From: Eutypella sp. D-1
Taxonomy: Eukaryota; Ascomycota; Sordariomycetes; Xylariales; Diatrypaceae
Assembly: GCA_023313575.1 (NCBI GenBank)
Contig: JAJTTP010000027.1
Coordinates: 186,001 to 250,000 of the forward strand
Direction of reading: 5' to 3'
DNA: 64,000 bases
In this document: piece by piece, positions 25,759 through 36,663 of the stretch
Layout: each line of letters opens with the position of its first letter
Position numbering within the stretch: the stretch's first letter is position 1
The notes under the pieces: generated by a model
What the model was told of the DNA's origin: nothing
Databases searched by the model: none
Seen by the model: only the letters and a program-made list of their open reading frames with translations
Translations under genes and position numbers: made by a program

Positions 25759-28700
25759 GTTATATATGGGTTGAGTTATGTCGCGCAGTAAAAATGAATG
25801 AATAGATGGGTGCGGAAGGATTGGATCGGACGGCGGCCCGTCGTTTAATGGGGGGTGAGATCGTAGCCCTCTCGCTGTTCTTCTTCTGTCCTTTTTGTTT
25901 GAATTTCTCTCCCGCGCACAACACAACCGCAGAGCCCAGCTGTTACCGATGGTAGTGGATGTCAATGCTCATGCATACTTTTTCTTCTTTCCTCCGTCGT
26001 ACGTCGTCGGTCCTATAAGAGAAGAAAACAAAACACCCTTCCTAAATCCAGGGCTGTTTGTTTTTTATTTATTTATTTCGAACCTGCGTACTCTGTCCGT
26101 CGGGGGATGTGAGATGAGGGAGCGCCCGCGCGGAGATTAGGTAACACGGGGGTTATCCAAGTTGTGTGTATGAAGTCGATCGAGTTCGCCTCCCCTCTTT
26201 CCACCAGCTTCGTGTCGCCTTACGAAAGTTGGCGTTCAGTCACGTCACCCCGTACCCGTACTGTCCTATAAGCAAAAGAGGGCCGTGTACGCCCTTCCTT
26301 CGCTAACGGGTTATTAATTAGGTGTGATCTATCGCTAAGATAGAGACGGGACCCGCGTCACGGGGTGTTGTTTGTTGTTCGGTGTTGCGCGCGCACACAC
26401 GCTCTTCCCAGTCAAGGGTTTGGTTTCGTCGGCGGAGGCGTCTCGACGAATCGATTTCGGGGTTCGGGATCCCAGTAGACCTCTCCTTTTTGGGGTTCTT
26501 TCTCTCTTTCTTTTTTTTATACCCCCAATCCTCCTTTCCTCTCGGGTTCTTGCAGCTCGATATGAGATTTCGAATGTCTGAGACCCGTAATTGCGCACCC
26601 GGCCGCCCCCCAAAGCAAGCAAGCAAGCAACAACCCTGGTTTGGTTCCAGCCAATAATGCGCCAAGCGAGCGAGACAGAGAGAGTGTGTGGGTTTACAAC
26701 TTTGTGTCTTACTCGCAACAGTAGTTAAAGAAAAAGAGCGGCGTCGTCGTGAGGATGAACCCCTGGGTCAGGTAGTTAAAGGGTTCGGATATCAAACCCG
26801 GACCATCAAAAAGAAAGAAAAAATTCCAATTTTTGAACGAAGGGATTGCTGAGAAGAAAAGAAGAAGAAGCAGAAAGGCTACCAGAGCCTGCGCAATTGA
26901 TTTGGTATAATTACAGCAGAAACAAAATGGAAGAAAAAGAAAAGGAAAGAAAGAAAGGAAACATAGAAGAAGGAGGGCTATTGTTTCAGTGAGACACTGT
27001 CATCACCTCGAATTGGGGGGTTGTGTGGTGTTGAAACGGGGAAAAAGACAAGAAAAGGAACTTGACTGGAAGCCAGGCAAAGGTGAGAGACAGAGAGAGA
27101 GAGGGAAATGGGCAGCCGAAAGGGAATAATTGGGGGCCCTTCTTCGCCGACGGGGACCAGGGCCTATCTAGGGAACGAAACGAATAAGGCAGGCCGGGAG
27201 TAATACTATGTAGTTAGAACTACTTCTGTAGGCAGTTAGGCCGAAGGAATGATCGTCATGACGAGATCCGGTCCCTGACAAACTAAGTAGGGTCATAGAT
27301 ATATATCTAACCCTACCTACCTACCTAATTAACGAACTGCAACAAAGATAACTACTAACTATGCGATGCCGCGATCTTGCGTAGTTATTCCCTATACGTA
27401 CAAAGAAGCCCTTCCAGCGTCCCATATCACGGACGAGCCAACTCACTCACGAAGGGACTCGGCGCAAAGAGACCTGGATTAAGTACGCTGAGCCCAAGAG
27501 ATCCCCTTCAGGTCTGTTCGCGCGGGCGGGTAAACCCCGTATCCAGATTTCACGACCCTTGATCTAGCCGATCGAGAAAGAACCACATGGTTGCCTTACA
27601 CTGACTAACTAATTACATACATAGATAGTTAGATGCTACGGACTAATTTTGTCGACGCATTGTCCACCAACGCTTTACACGGCGTCTCCCATATGCAGTC
27701 ACTATACCCTGCCGTCTGAACCAGTGGGCTTAGCGCTGGCTCGGGATAACCGCATCATATCCATCCAGGATGCAGCAAGCAGGCACACATCGTACATACA
27801 TAAGTATTCGTCCATCCACAAGCCGTTTCTCGGTTGGGTGTCCGTGCCAATAACTATGCCACACACTTAGGTAGCTATGTCGTGAATGCAAGTGAGGGAG
27901 CACCCGAAACCCAACCAGGGGCCCAGAGAGCCCGGTCTTACGAAGTACATATATACATAGTAGTTAGAGCTAGGAGGGCTTGTATGTGATTGGTTGCTTC
28001 TCTCTCATACATTAGCCATTAGCTACCTACATACTTACACATCTACTAAAGACGAGAAGGGCGCGCGCTGACGAGCTGCCTGCTGCTGAGGCGCGAAGTC
28101 TGTGACAAGCCCTTCCCTTAAGCCCTTAGCCTTGGCCCTTATGTATGTACGAACCGGGAAAGGGCGCGCTGGCTGGCTGTCGGGGATCGGGAGCGCTACG
28201 ATGGATGTTATGCAGGGGTTCGGTTCTGGACCAGTGTTTCGGGTTTTGGGGCCCTTTTTTTCTTGCCTCTGCCTCTGCCTTCCAGGTTTTTTTCTTCTTG
28301 CTACGTTGGGATTTTTGTATGTTGGTTGGTTGGTTGGTTAGTCTAAGTAGTTAGTGAGCAAGTAAGTGTTGTGATGGAGAGGGCGCCTATGTATGAAATG
28401 AAAAATGATTCGGTCTCTGATACGCTGGCTGCAATACGGCTATGGTTTTGCTATGTATGGTATTAAGCGCTTTGTTAGGTATTGCATGCGTTGAAATACT
28501 AGCCTACTTACTTACGTTATGCATCTCTCACCCACTCACTCAAACAAGCAGGCTATACAAGAAACTAAGATCTGGACTTCAACACATACAGACGTCCCGG
28601 AAAAACTACGAACGTTGCGTAGTAAGACCCTCTCCTCTGTAACCGCATGGAGGGCTTAATTTGGGGGCTGCATCGGGGATTGGAGTCAGTGAACTCGGGG

Positions 28701-29327
28701 CCGTTCGTTCTTTTTTTCGGTTCATAAGTTTTTTCAATTGAGAGGGTGTTCGGGTACCGATAGACAGACGAACAGACTGATTGACTGATTGGTGACAACC
28801 CATATATCCATTAACGGCTGTCTTACCCGATCAATACAAGGCTGCGGCTCTCCTTGCGGGTAACCCTCCCCCAGGCTCTCTTTCCCTTTGATCATTATTA
28901 TCTCTTCATATCCCCCGTCACCGCTGGAGGCTAGCTGACTCAGCTTCGTAAGTCTCGACGACATGTTCTCCTCCCCGTCCCTTCATACACCCGTCATGCC
29001 ACCCAATCGTATCATGACGTAGTAAAAGCCCCGGCTCAGTATATCCGGCCAGGGGTTGAAATAGGTGACTCGAGTGTGTTCGCCGTATGTATTATTCCTC
29101 GCTGCACCCTCGGGATATGCCCACGGTGGTAGATATATTAAGCCTTCTCGCGGCAACAACGATTGAGCCGAGGACGGTCACGAACTTTGGTCGATAGGAA
29201 CAGCCAGACTCAGCAGGCTGACCCCCCCTCTTGCTTTGTGAAAACCGTAGTGTGCAACCGGGGGGTATCTAGGCTGCTCAATGCCTCGGAGTGAATGCGC
29301 CTTCAAGCTGACCGAGTCTATCGTTCC
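25759..29327. other. Intergenic region, no supported gene
   Basis: About 3.6 kb. The proximal part should hold the promoter and leader of the membrane-protein gene. Purine-rich A/G tracts occur near 26800-27100, a CTACCTACCTAC repeat near 27315, and a GGTT repeat near 28322-28339. Reading frames are short and without recognisable domains. Confidence 0.55.
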
Positions 29328-30673
29328 TCAGACTACTCTGAGTTCTCCCAAAAGCAGCCTGCGATCAGACGACGCAGACAAGACTGCCGAGGACGTTAGC
29401 AAGAAGATCCAGGTAAGAAGTAGGCCTTCGACGGGGTTGAAACTTACGGGTAGGCTGGTCGTTAGGGGCGAACTCGGCGCAGTTGACGGTTCCCTTGTGG
29501 CCCGGCAGCTTGTAGAGAAGCTTGCCGGTATCATTGGACCAGACGACGACGGTGCCGTCTCCAGCACCGACCGCGATCTTCTTGCCGGCCCGGTCCCAAC
29601 TGCCCCTGATCAGGTTCCGCTCGATGCCCATCTGGGCGCCGTCGAAGGTGCGGATGTGGCGCTCGGTAGGGGCGAAGGGGCGGATGTCCCAGGTCTTGGC
29701 GGTGGAGTCGTGAGAATACGACAGGAGGGATTGCGAGTCCGGGGAGACGCGTAAACTGGTGACGGTGTCGTTATGGCCGAGCATGGAGTAGACGACGGCC
29801 TTCTTGCGCAGATCCCAGACCTGGATGTCGTTGTCGATGCCACCGGCGTAGATCTCGTTGCCGGCCTCGGAGACGGCGACGGCGGTGATGGGGAAGTCGG
29901 TCTCGATATAGTCAACGGCGTTCTTCGCGCGGGGATCCCAAATGCCTATGGTGCCGTCGTCACTCCCGCTTATCAATAACTCCTCGCCGCGCTTCGTGGT
30001 GTCGAGGGTGTTGATGATCTCTTCGTGGCCGATGTATCTCCGTATGCGCGTGCCCGAGGTCAGGTCCCAGCTGGCGAGGTGCATGTCGGCGGAGGCGGAA
30101 TATAGGATTTCGGAATCGCGTGACCATTGTAAGTCGAGGATGGCGCCCTTGTGACCGGTCAATTGGCCGTAATTTTCGCAGGTGGTGCTGGCATGCCATA
30201 ATACTGTTCCCCCACCACAACAACCCCTATCGTCAGTTCGAATGCTTTGTGGATGCATTGTGAATGCTTTGCGAATGCTTTGCTTAGGTGGTGGGATGTC
30301 GTACATATACTCCTGTCCATAGAACCAGATGCTATGAATCTTCCTGAAGGATCGAACTTGGCGGAAAACACCTCCCCCGTATGTCCCGTCAGTTCCATCA
30401 ACGGGGACTCGAGATTACTTGTGCGTGCTGTCTATAATATAGTGAGTGACACTAGGATATCAGCCTCTTGTTCAAGCAAGCTGATCGCGTGAGTTATAGC
30501 TTTCTGTTTAGTTATGTCTTGTGTCTAGGGGCAATTCGTACCGATGGAATCAAGGCACCGGTTTCAGAGCCATCTCGACGAGCGAGGGCAGTGCTGGTGC
30601 CGGGTTTCTGCCTCTTCACGACGAGTTGGCCAGCGCCAGGCTCGTCTGACGCGGGTCGCTTTTCTGAGGACAT
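29328..30673 (-). CDS. SNRNP40: U5 snRNP 40-kDa WD40 protein (SNRNP40 / Cwf17-Spf38 homologue)
   Basis: Four exons: 30673-30542, 30431-30305, 30203-29448 and 29383-29328, all in frame, giving 356 residues, close to the family's usual length of about 357. A basic, charged N-terminus (MSSEKRPAS...) leads to LESPLMELTGHTGEVFSAKFDPSG, then seven WD40 blades with GH...WD-type signatures (for example SADMHLASWD, SGSDDGTIGIWD, GGIDNDIQVWD, SYSHDSTAKTWD). The last blade ends SASSDRRLLLGEL. The protein binds Prp8 in the U5 snRNP and works in pre-mRNA splicing in the nucleus. It is divergent from BET3. The second intron contains an imperfect tandem repeat. Confidence 0.92.
30240..30284. repeat. Imperfect 11-12 bp tandem repeat in SNRNP40 intron 2
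   Basis: Roughly four copies of a unit like AATGCTTTGTG/CG follow one another on the plus strand. They fill nearly half of the 101-nt intron 30304-30204. Confidence 0.65.
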
Positions 30674-31388
30674 ATTTGATGATTGCTGTGAATTCGAATA
30701 TAGTTATTAAGTCTGCTGATCTTTAAACGGTGTCGATAGTTCGGTATAAATTTCGATGAATTGCTGGAAATTGTCTCTTATTCGGTTGCGTAGTTGTCTA
30801 TATCTCGGCAGCTACAAAAGTTCGCGATGGCTTCCACTCAAAAAGTATGGTTGTTTAAGTTACTTTGTAGGACCAGCAAAATAATAATCTGGTAGGCTAC
30901 ATAGAAAGTATAAGCTAGAGGGTACCTAGAAGCCTATGACGGAGCTCTAGCCAATGACAGTTTGAGATAACGGAGGCCGGAGGCCGGTATCTTGACGCCC
31001 TGACACCCCGACCTGGTGTACCTGGATACTTCCAATTGCACTCCGTACACAGGCACCTAGCTCTAGGTACCTACCTAGGTACGTACCTATCTGGAGGTAG
31101 CGCCTGCCTGCCCAGCGATGCCCCAGTCCTGCCCCGGTCTAGGCTCTCGGTTTGGTGCACATGCACGTAATCGGTAATTGCTACCTATGCTTCCTTAAGC
31201 TCCTTACTTAGGTATGTAGATATTGAAACGACCTGACTTACATGATCTCTGTTTCCTACTTCATATACCTTCGCGATCTACCAAAAGCAAGTTAACGTTC
31301 AACTGATACTCAAGTATCAACGAGATATCTTCGTGTCCCATTCTCCCTCGTTCCTCGGCGGCGTACCGCCATCGCCGATGACTTGACC
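30674..31388. promoter_or_regulatory. Bidirectional promoter region between SNRNP40 and BET3
   Basis: These 715 bp separate the two divergent start codons. A cluster of CTAGGTACCTACCTAGGTACGTACC lies near 31063-31088 (quoted here only to show the motif; it is a nested palindrome). A short plus-strand frame starting ATGGCTTCC at 30828 is not needed for the BET3 model. Confidence 0.55.
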
Positions 31389-32252
31389 ATGTCATCCAGT
31401 AAGGCTGCCCGAGTGGGTGAAGAGTAAGCATTTCAATATATATACAGACCACCGAGATAGACCAGCAACAGGTCTCTTTAGGAGTGTTATAGGTCGCTAA
31501 CTACTCGCAGAATATGGAAGTAAGTCAATCGTCCTACCTGCCTACTAGGTAGATATCACCCATACACACGATCAAACCCTGACCACCCGAGCTCTCCCTA
31601 CAAAGAGGCCGCATCGACAAGGTGAACGCCGAGCTCGTCACCTTGACCTACGGAACCATCGTCGCCCAACTGTCTAAGGATTACGAGGGCGACTATGTCG
31701 AAGTCAACAAGCAGCTCGACAAGATGGGCTACAATATCGGTCTGCGTCTGATCGAGGATTACCTCGCTAAATCCAATACGATGAGGCGGTGCGCTAGCTT
31801 TCGCGAGACCGCCGATATGATCGCCAAGGTCAGTCAGTCAGTCTGTCTGTCATTATTGCTATATCCCTCTCTACACCTTCCCGCCACCAACCCTGCCTGC
31901 CAGTCTGCTTGCTAACCTCGTCTCCCCCCTCTCGTTCCAGGTCGGCTTCAAAATCTTCCTCAACATCACACCCACGGTAACGAACTGGACGAGCGACGGG
32001 AAGCAGTTCTCCCTAGTCTTCGAGGAGAACCCGCTGGCGGACTTCGTCGAGCTGCCCGACGACGGCCGCGCCCAGGACGAGCTGTGGTACTCCAACATCT
32101 TCTGCGGCGTCCTGCGCGGCGCCCTCGAGATGGTCCAGATGCAGGTCGAAGCCCACTTCATCAGCGACGTCCTCCGCGGCAACGACTCCACTGAGATGCG
32201 GATATCCCTTATCAGATATATCGAGGACGAGCTGCCTCCGGAGGACGACTGA
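31389..32252 (+). CDS. BET3: TRAPP complex subunit Bet3 (TRAPPC3)
   Basis: Exons 31389-31423, 31511-31519, 31606-31828 and 31941-32252 give 192 residues. The second exon is only 9 nt; it supplies most of the EEIWKGR segment, which the family requires, and keeps frame. Signature segments are [39 protein letters not shown], a Cys (C77) at the palmitoylation position of the family, [13 protein letters not shown] and [17 protein letters not shown]. Bet3 is the core of the TRAPP Rab-GEF complexes that activate Ypt1 and tether ER-derived vesicles at the Golgi. The start [10 protein letters not shown] matches the short N-terminus of relatives. Confidence 0.93.
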
Positions 32253-33083
32253 TAGATTGGTTGGCTGGCTTGGTCTGGTTTCACGATGGTATGATTAAAT
32301 AGAGAGGACGCGGGATCAATCGTCGCGTCGTGGACATCTATATCTGGAATGGGCGCCCCCCTAAATCTACAAGGCGTATCGAGTCCGGCACCGGGTGCAT
32401 GTTAGGAAGATACAGGAAGCATAGGGCTAGGCCATAACACACGGTGTATAACAGAGCTCACGCGGAACATACTGTCAGCATGCTGTCTTGCGAATCGACA
32501 TGGGTCTTCAACTTCCAGACTGGGATACCCAAGGCAGAGCAGAGCAATCTTCGCAAGAGGATACTTCTTGAGTCACACAAGCACGAGAATTATATGAACT
32601 GGATTAGGTTTCCACCAGTAATCTTGTAATGATGCCAGGGATTACGTGATAGCAAAAAAAGCCTCGGATTCCTATTTTACCCCCCTCCCCCTGGGGAAAA
32701 AAAACCTGCCCTGTCAAGAGAAACCCCAGATTTTTGCGCGCGCACATCACGCCGTTCCAAGTAATCCAGTTGCTCCCGCGTCCGTGCTTCGGGGTTCTCT
32801 TTCTCTATAAACCATGTCCTCCCTGCCGCGGGGAAATGACGTCTCTTATCTCTATCCTTTTTTCTTAGTAGCACATACAAGCCGAGTTCTATGCCATGAG
32901 GGGGTGGGGGGGGGGAGGGGGGAGGGTTGGTTGGTTATATATCCATCGCCCAAACTTCTCCCGTCTATACCACCGCAGCGGAAACGCAGAACCAACTTTT
33001 TAAGGCTCATAAAAAAAAAAACCCCTTCCCACCGTCAAACCGAGACCCGCCACTATCGAGGCGCCTCTACTCTAAGGCATCCC
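32253..33083. other. Intergenic region between BET3 and the KTVRF-repeat gene
   Basis: The 831 bp hold the two 3' ends (convergent genes), a G-rich run near 32900-32926 and an A run near 33010. No gene was recognised. Confidence 0.6.
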
Positions 33084-34566
33084 TTAGTTCTCCCCATCCT
33101 CCTCCTCATAACCAGCCATCTCGCCCGTGGTAAACCACTCCAACCTCTCCCGCCAGAAATCCCAGCGCGCAGCATCGAGACAAGGCGGCCCGCGGTACGC
33201 GGGGCCACGCATATAATACGTCGGCGCGGCAGCCTCAGCCTGTGCCTGCGCTAGCCAGACGAGGTGCGTGGCTGTGGTCTCGCGGGCGCCCTCGCGCACC
33301 CATGCGTCTGCGGCTGCGAGGTGGTATTGGCGGCTTTGCGTCGCTGCTTTGTAGGTTGGCTGCTGTTGGCGGCGGGGTGCTGGTGCTGGTGCTGGTGCTG
33401 GTGTCGGTGCCGGTGCCGATGCCGATGCCGATGCCGATGCCGATGGGAAGATGATGGGGATCTTGGCCGCGGTTGAGGGAGTAGTCGTGGGCTCCTTGGC
33501 GGGGTCTTTCTCCTCGATGGTCTCGCCATCGTCAAAGTCCTCATCCTCTAGCATGAAGCGCACCGTCTTGGCCTGCTTGTTAAACAGCGCGCTTGCGTCC
33601 TCGGGCTCATCGTCCTTAATCTCATCATCATCGAGATCCTCGTCGTCTAGCACGAAACGCACCGTCTTGGCCTTGCTGTTAAACAGCGCGCTTGCGTCCT
33701 CGGGCTCATCATCCTTGATCTCATCATCCTCGGGCTCATCATCCTTGATCTCATCATCCTTGATCTCATCATCCTTGAGATTATCGTCGTCTAGCACGAA
33801 ACGCACCGTCTTGGTGGGCTTGGGCGGACTAGCACGCATAGGCTCATCGTAGTCTTCGAGCGCCGTGCGCATCGCCTCTACCAGGAACGGGGCGCCGGAG
33901 ACGACGTGGCGGGCGCTGAGCTCGGCTGCCAGCTCGTTGGCTACGTAGTACAGCTGGTGGCTTGATAGGTATGTGCTGTTGTTGATCCAGTACGAGGCTA
34001 TGATGCCTATGCGTACTATATCATTTTATTAGCTTAAGCCTTCATCTTCTTTTGTTTCTCTTTGTTTACTTACGCATCAGATGATGCACCGCAGTGCCGA
34101 CATCGCTCCTAGGAATCACATTGCTGAACTCGCGGTTTACGCCCTGCAGAGTGCAGATCTCCAACAGCCGCACAACGCCACCAATAGCATCCTGAACCGG
34201 CTTTCTCTGCACAGCCAAAATGAACGCATCGACGTCCATGTCTGCGCCCACGGTGCCATAATAGTAATGATCACCCGGGGTGCGCAGCAAGGAGACCGCG
34301 ATATCGCACGCCTTCCAGACGGCCGTGTATAGCACGTCGTATGACAGCATCTTCATATGGTAGACGCGATCGACGTTGTAGAAGAGGCTTAGGAAGTAAC
34401 GCGCCATTGAGATCTCACGGAGCTGCTCTGCGGCGGCGGCGCCGTTGTTGTTGTTGTTGTTGTTGTTGTTGTTACGCACTGGCTCCATTTTCATCAGCGT
34501 GAATAGCTGCACGCCCTCCTCGATGCTGGGGCTTTCGCTGACTGCGAAGTCATAGGTGGCCGCCAT
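33084..34566 (-). CDS. Fungal protein of unknown function with three KTVRF acidic repeats
   Basis: Exons 34566-34074 and 34015-33084 join in phase 1 (GTAAGT donor, ATATAG acceptor) to give 474 residues. The N-terminal half (about 1-215) is helical and ordered: SIEEGVQLFTLMKMEP, then LREISMARYFLSLFYNVDRVYHM and a VWKACDIAVSLLRTPGDH segment. It includes a run of ten Asn encoded by a GTT/AAC microsatellite. From about residue 235 three copies of KTVRF(V/M)L followed by Asp/Glu clusters and (twice) ASALFN occur, then Ala-Pro/Ala-Ser dipeptide runs. The C-terminus (WREGARETTATHLVWLA-like and WDFWRERLEWFTTGEMAGY) is again ordered. It vaguely recalls fungal DUF3632 proteins, but I am not sure. Function unknown. 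Confidence 0.75.
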
Positions 34567-36663
34567 CTTGAGATCGAATGAAGGAGGCTTTATTCGGTGG
34601 TGGGAGAAGGGGAAGTGTGAAAGGGCGATGCTAATGGTAGGAGAATGGGAGGGTGTGTGTATGTGTGTATGTGTATGTATGTGTATGTATGTGTTTATTT
34701 TTTTCTCGCTTCTATTTTTCTTTGTTTTTATGTATACTACGAGGATAATACGGAAGGTAGCGGGCAAGTGAGCAAGTACCGGATCAACTCTTTGCATGTC
34801 CTTTACCAGTCACAGCAAAAATTCTTAAATTCGGTTAACCGTGCTGCCGCTGGTTATTACTCTCTTGATCTCCTACGGTTATTACTGGACATGGGAGGTA
34901 TATCGGTTTCTAGGCCTATTGTTGTCATGACAATCTGGCACTTACACAACTTATAGCATGGTTGACAACACGAGCACACCTAATGCCTTTTATTATTATG
35001 TTACTATGGTCCTGGTAAGCACAATGGTTCTTTGCCAGTGTTCAGATGTGTGGTAATGCTACTTCATGATTTTGTAATAATCAAAATGTCCTTGTCCTCC
35101 CCGCGTCGCCTCAAGGAGGACTTCGTAGTGTATTAAACATAGGCAACTATGCTACTTATTCGGTACTTAGGTATAGATATGTACATACAATCCGTGTAAT
35201 TCTAAGGCACAAGTATCATGTTGAATAAACATACTGGTCGATTACTATTGGTTGTAGCATAACGAACAGTCCAGAATGGACGTTTAGGCAGCATTGAAGA
35301 AGGGTGTAGAAGTTGGCTGGTTATACTGGTCTATCCACTTGAGGTAGTATGATACTAATCCTTTAAAGGATATGTGACTGTGAATCCTGACAATATTCGT
35401 TTAATTGATACCTAACTCAAGCTTAAGCCTCCTTGAGCTTCTTTACATTCGTTTAAAGAGACCTGTAGCCTGATCAAAATCGGTTACTCTACTCCTTGCT
35501 CATGTATTGTCTTAACCTCCGGGCCCCCTTTGTGACAACACAACGGCACCACAGCTTATAAGTACTCTATCGCCCTTTCTATGTAATCTTACCTAGCGAC
35601 CCCCAGAATTTGGGGTTTAATAAGATAACCATCCCATTGTAATAACCATACTCCATCCAGAACCCAGCATTTCTTTGATGCAACGGTGGTGTTCTGGCAA
35701 TGTAGAAGTCCAGATTCTGCTAGGCCTCAAGTGATGTCTATGGATATCATCTGTAGGCTGACTGTGGGTGTGAAGGGGAAGGAGTGGATAGAGTGGCCCC
35801 TGTGCAGTGCAGATTCATTATCTTGCCCTCTGTTCCTCCTAGCAAAAGGAACTGTTAGAGCTGTTGAGTGATACCTAAGTATGTAGCTACCCCGCCATAT
35901 GAAACTCTAGTAATGATGCCGATAAAGCCTGAGCAGGTTTGAACAGATGTATGTATATAGTCTCAATCCTTATCCAATCTGTGGACCAGCTGTGCTTATC
36001 TAATGTAACGATCGTAAAGTGTCACCTGATATCTCTATTCACTTGCAAGAGAGGAAGTATTATGGGTTATAGTTTAAGCTGAACGATTTACTTGGTTTTT
36101 ATGCCCCAATCTTGGTTTAACCACAATACCCACATATTCAAGAAGTGAAGTACTTCTAGCATCTTGTGCTGTGTCACTGGTCACCCTTACAACCTGACAG
36201 TGAAATTTTACGCCTAATGTTGTTCACTACAATAATCTTTCAAGAAATCTTTTGTTTTTATCAAGTATTTAGATGGTGGTGTCTGTCTCCTCGATTTGGC
36301 CAAGGACTGTATCGATTATTGATATACTTTTATCCAGCTTTAAAAATAGGGGTAAAATAGGGGCAATGCGCCCCACATCTTCAGTGTTCGTGTATATGTC
36401 ATAATCCCCAGCGTTATATATCCCGGACGGTGTCATATATATTAAATAGACATAAATATGATAGTTTACTTATAGTTCTATATACAGGCTTAGGAGTTTT
36501 TTTTGGCCGTTGATTATTCATAGCCATGGATGGTTTAAAGTTAACCCTACAGGAGGGGCTTGCATATATAAGAAAGAATATCATATCATAATTCTGATGG
36601 ATCTATTTATATAAGATGTATAAGAATATTAAAAAGGCTAGTGAATAGAAAAGTCAAAGTTCA
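34567..36663. other. AT-rich gene-free stretch (possible decayed repeat)
   Basis: About 2.1 kb visibly poorer in G+C than the neighbouring coding DNA; for example 36421-36480 has 17 G/C in 60. TA-rich words are frequent towards 36661. No ORF resembles a transposase or other protein, and no terminal repeats were seen. The part next to 34566 is the leader of the KTVRF-repeat gene, with a GTGT/GTAT repeat near 34654-34692. Confidence 0.55.

Noticed and set aside
30828..30845. Short MASTQK start followed by GTATGG, as a possible upstream BET3 exon
   Set aside because: The ATG at 31389 already gives the usual short Bet3 N-terminus in frame; the upstream piece is unnecessary.
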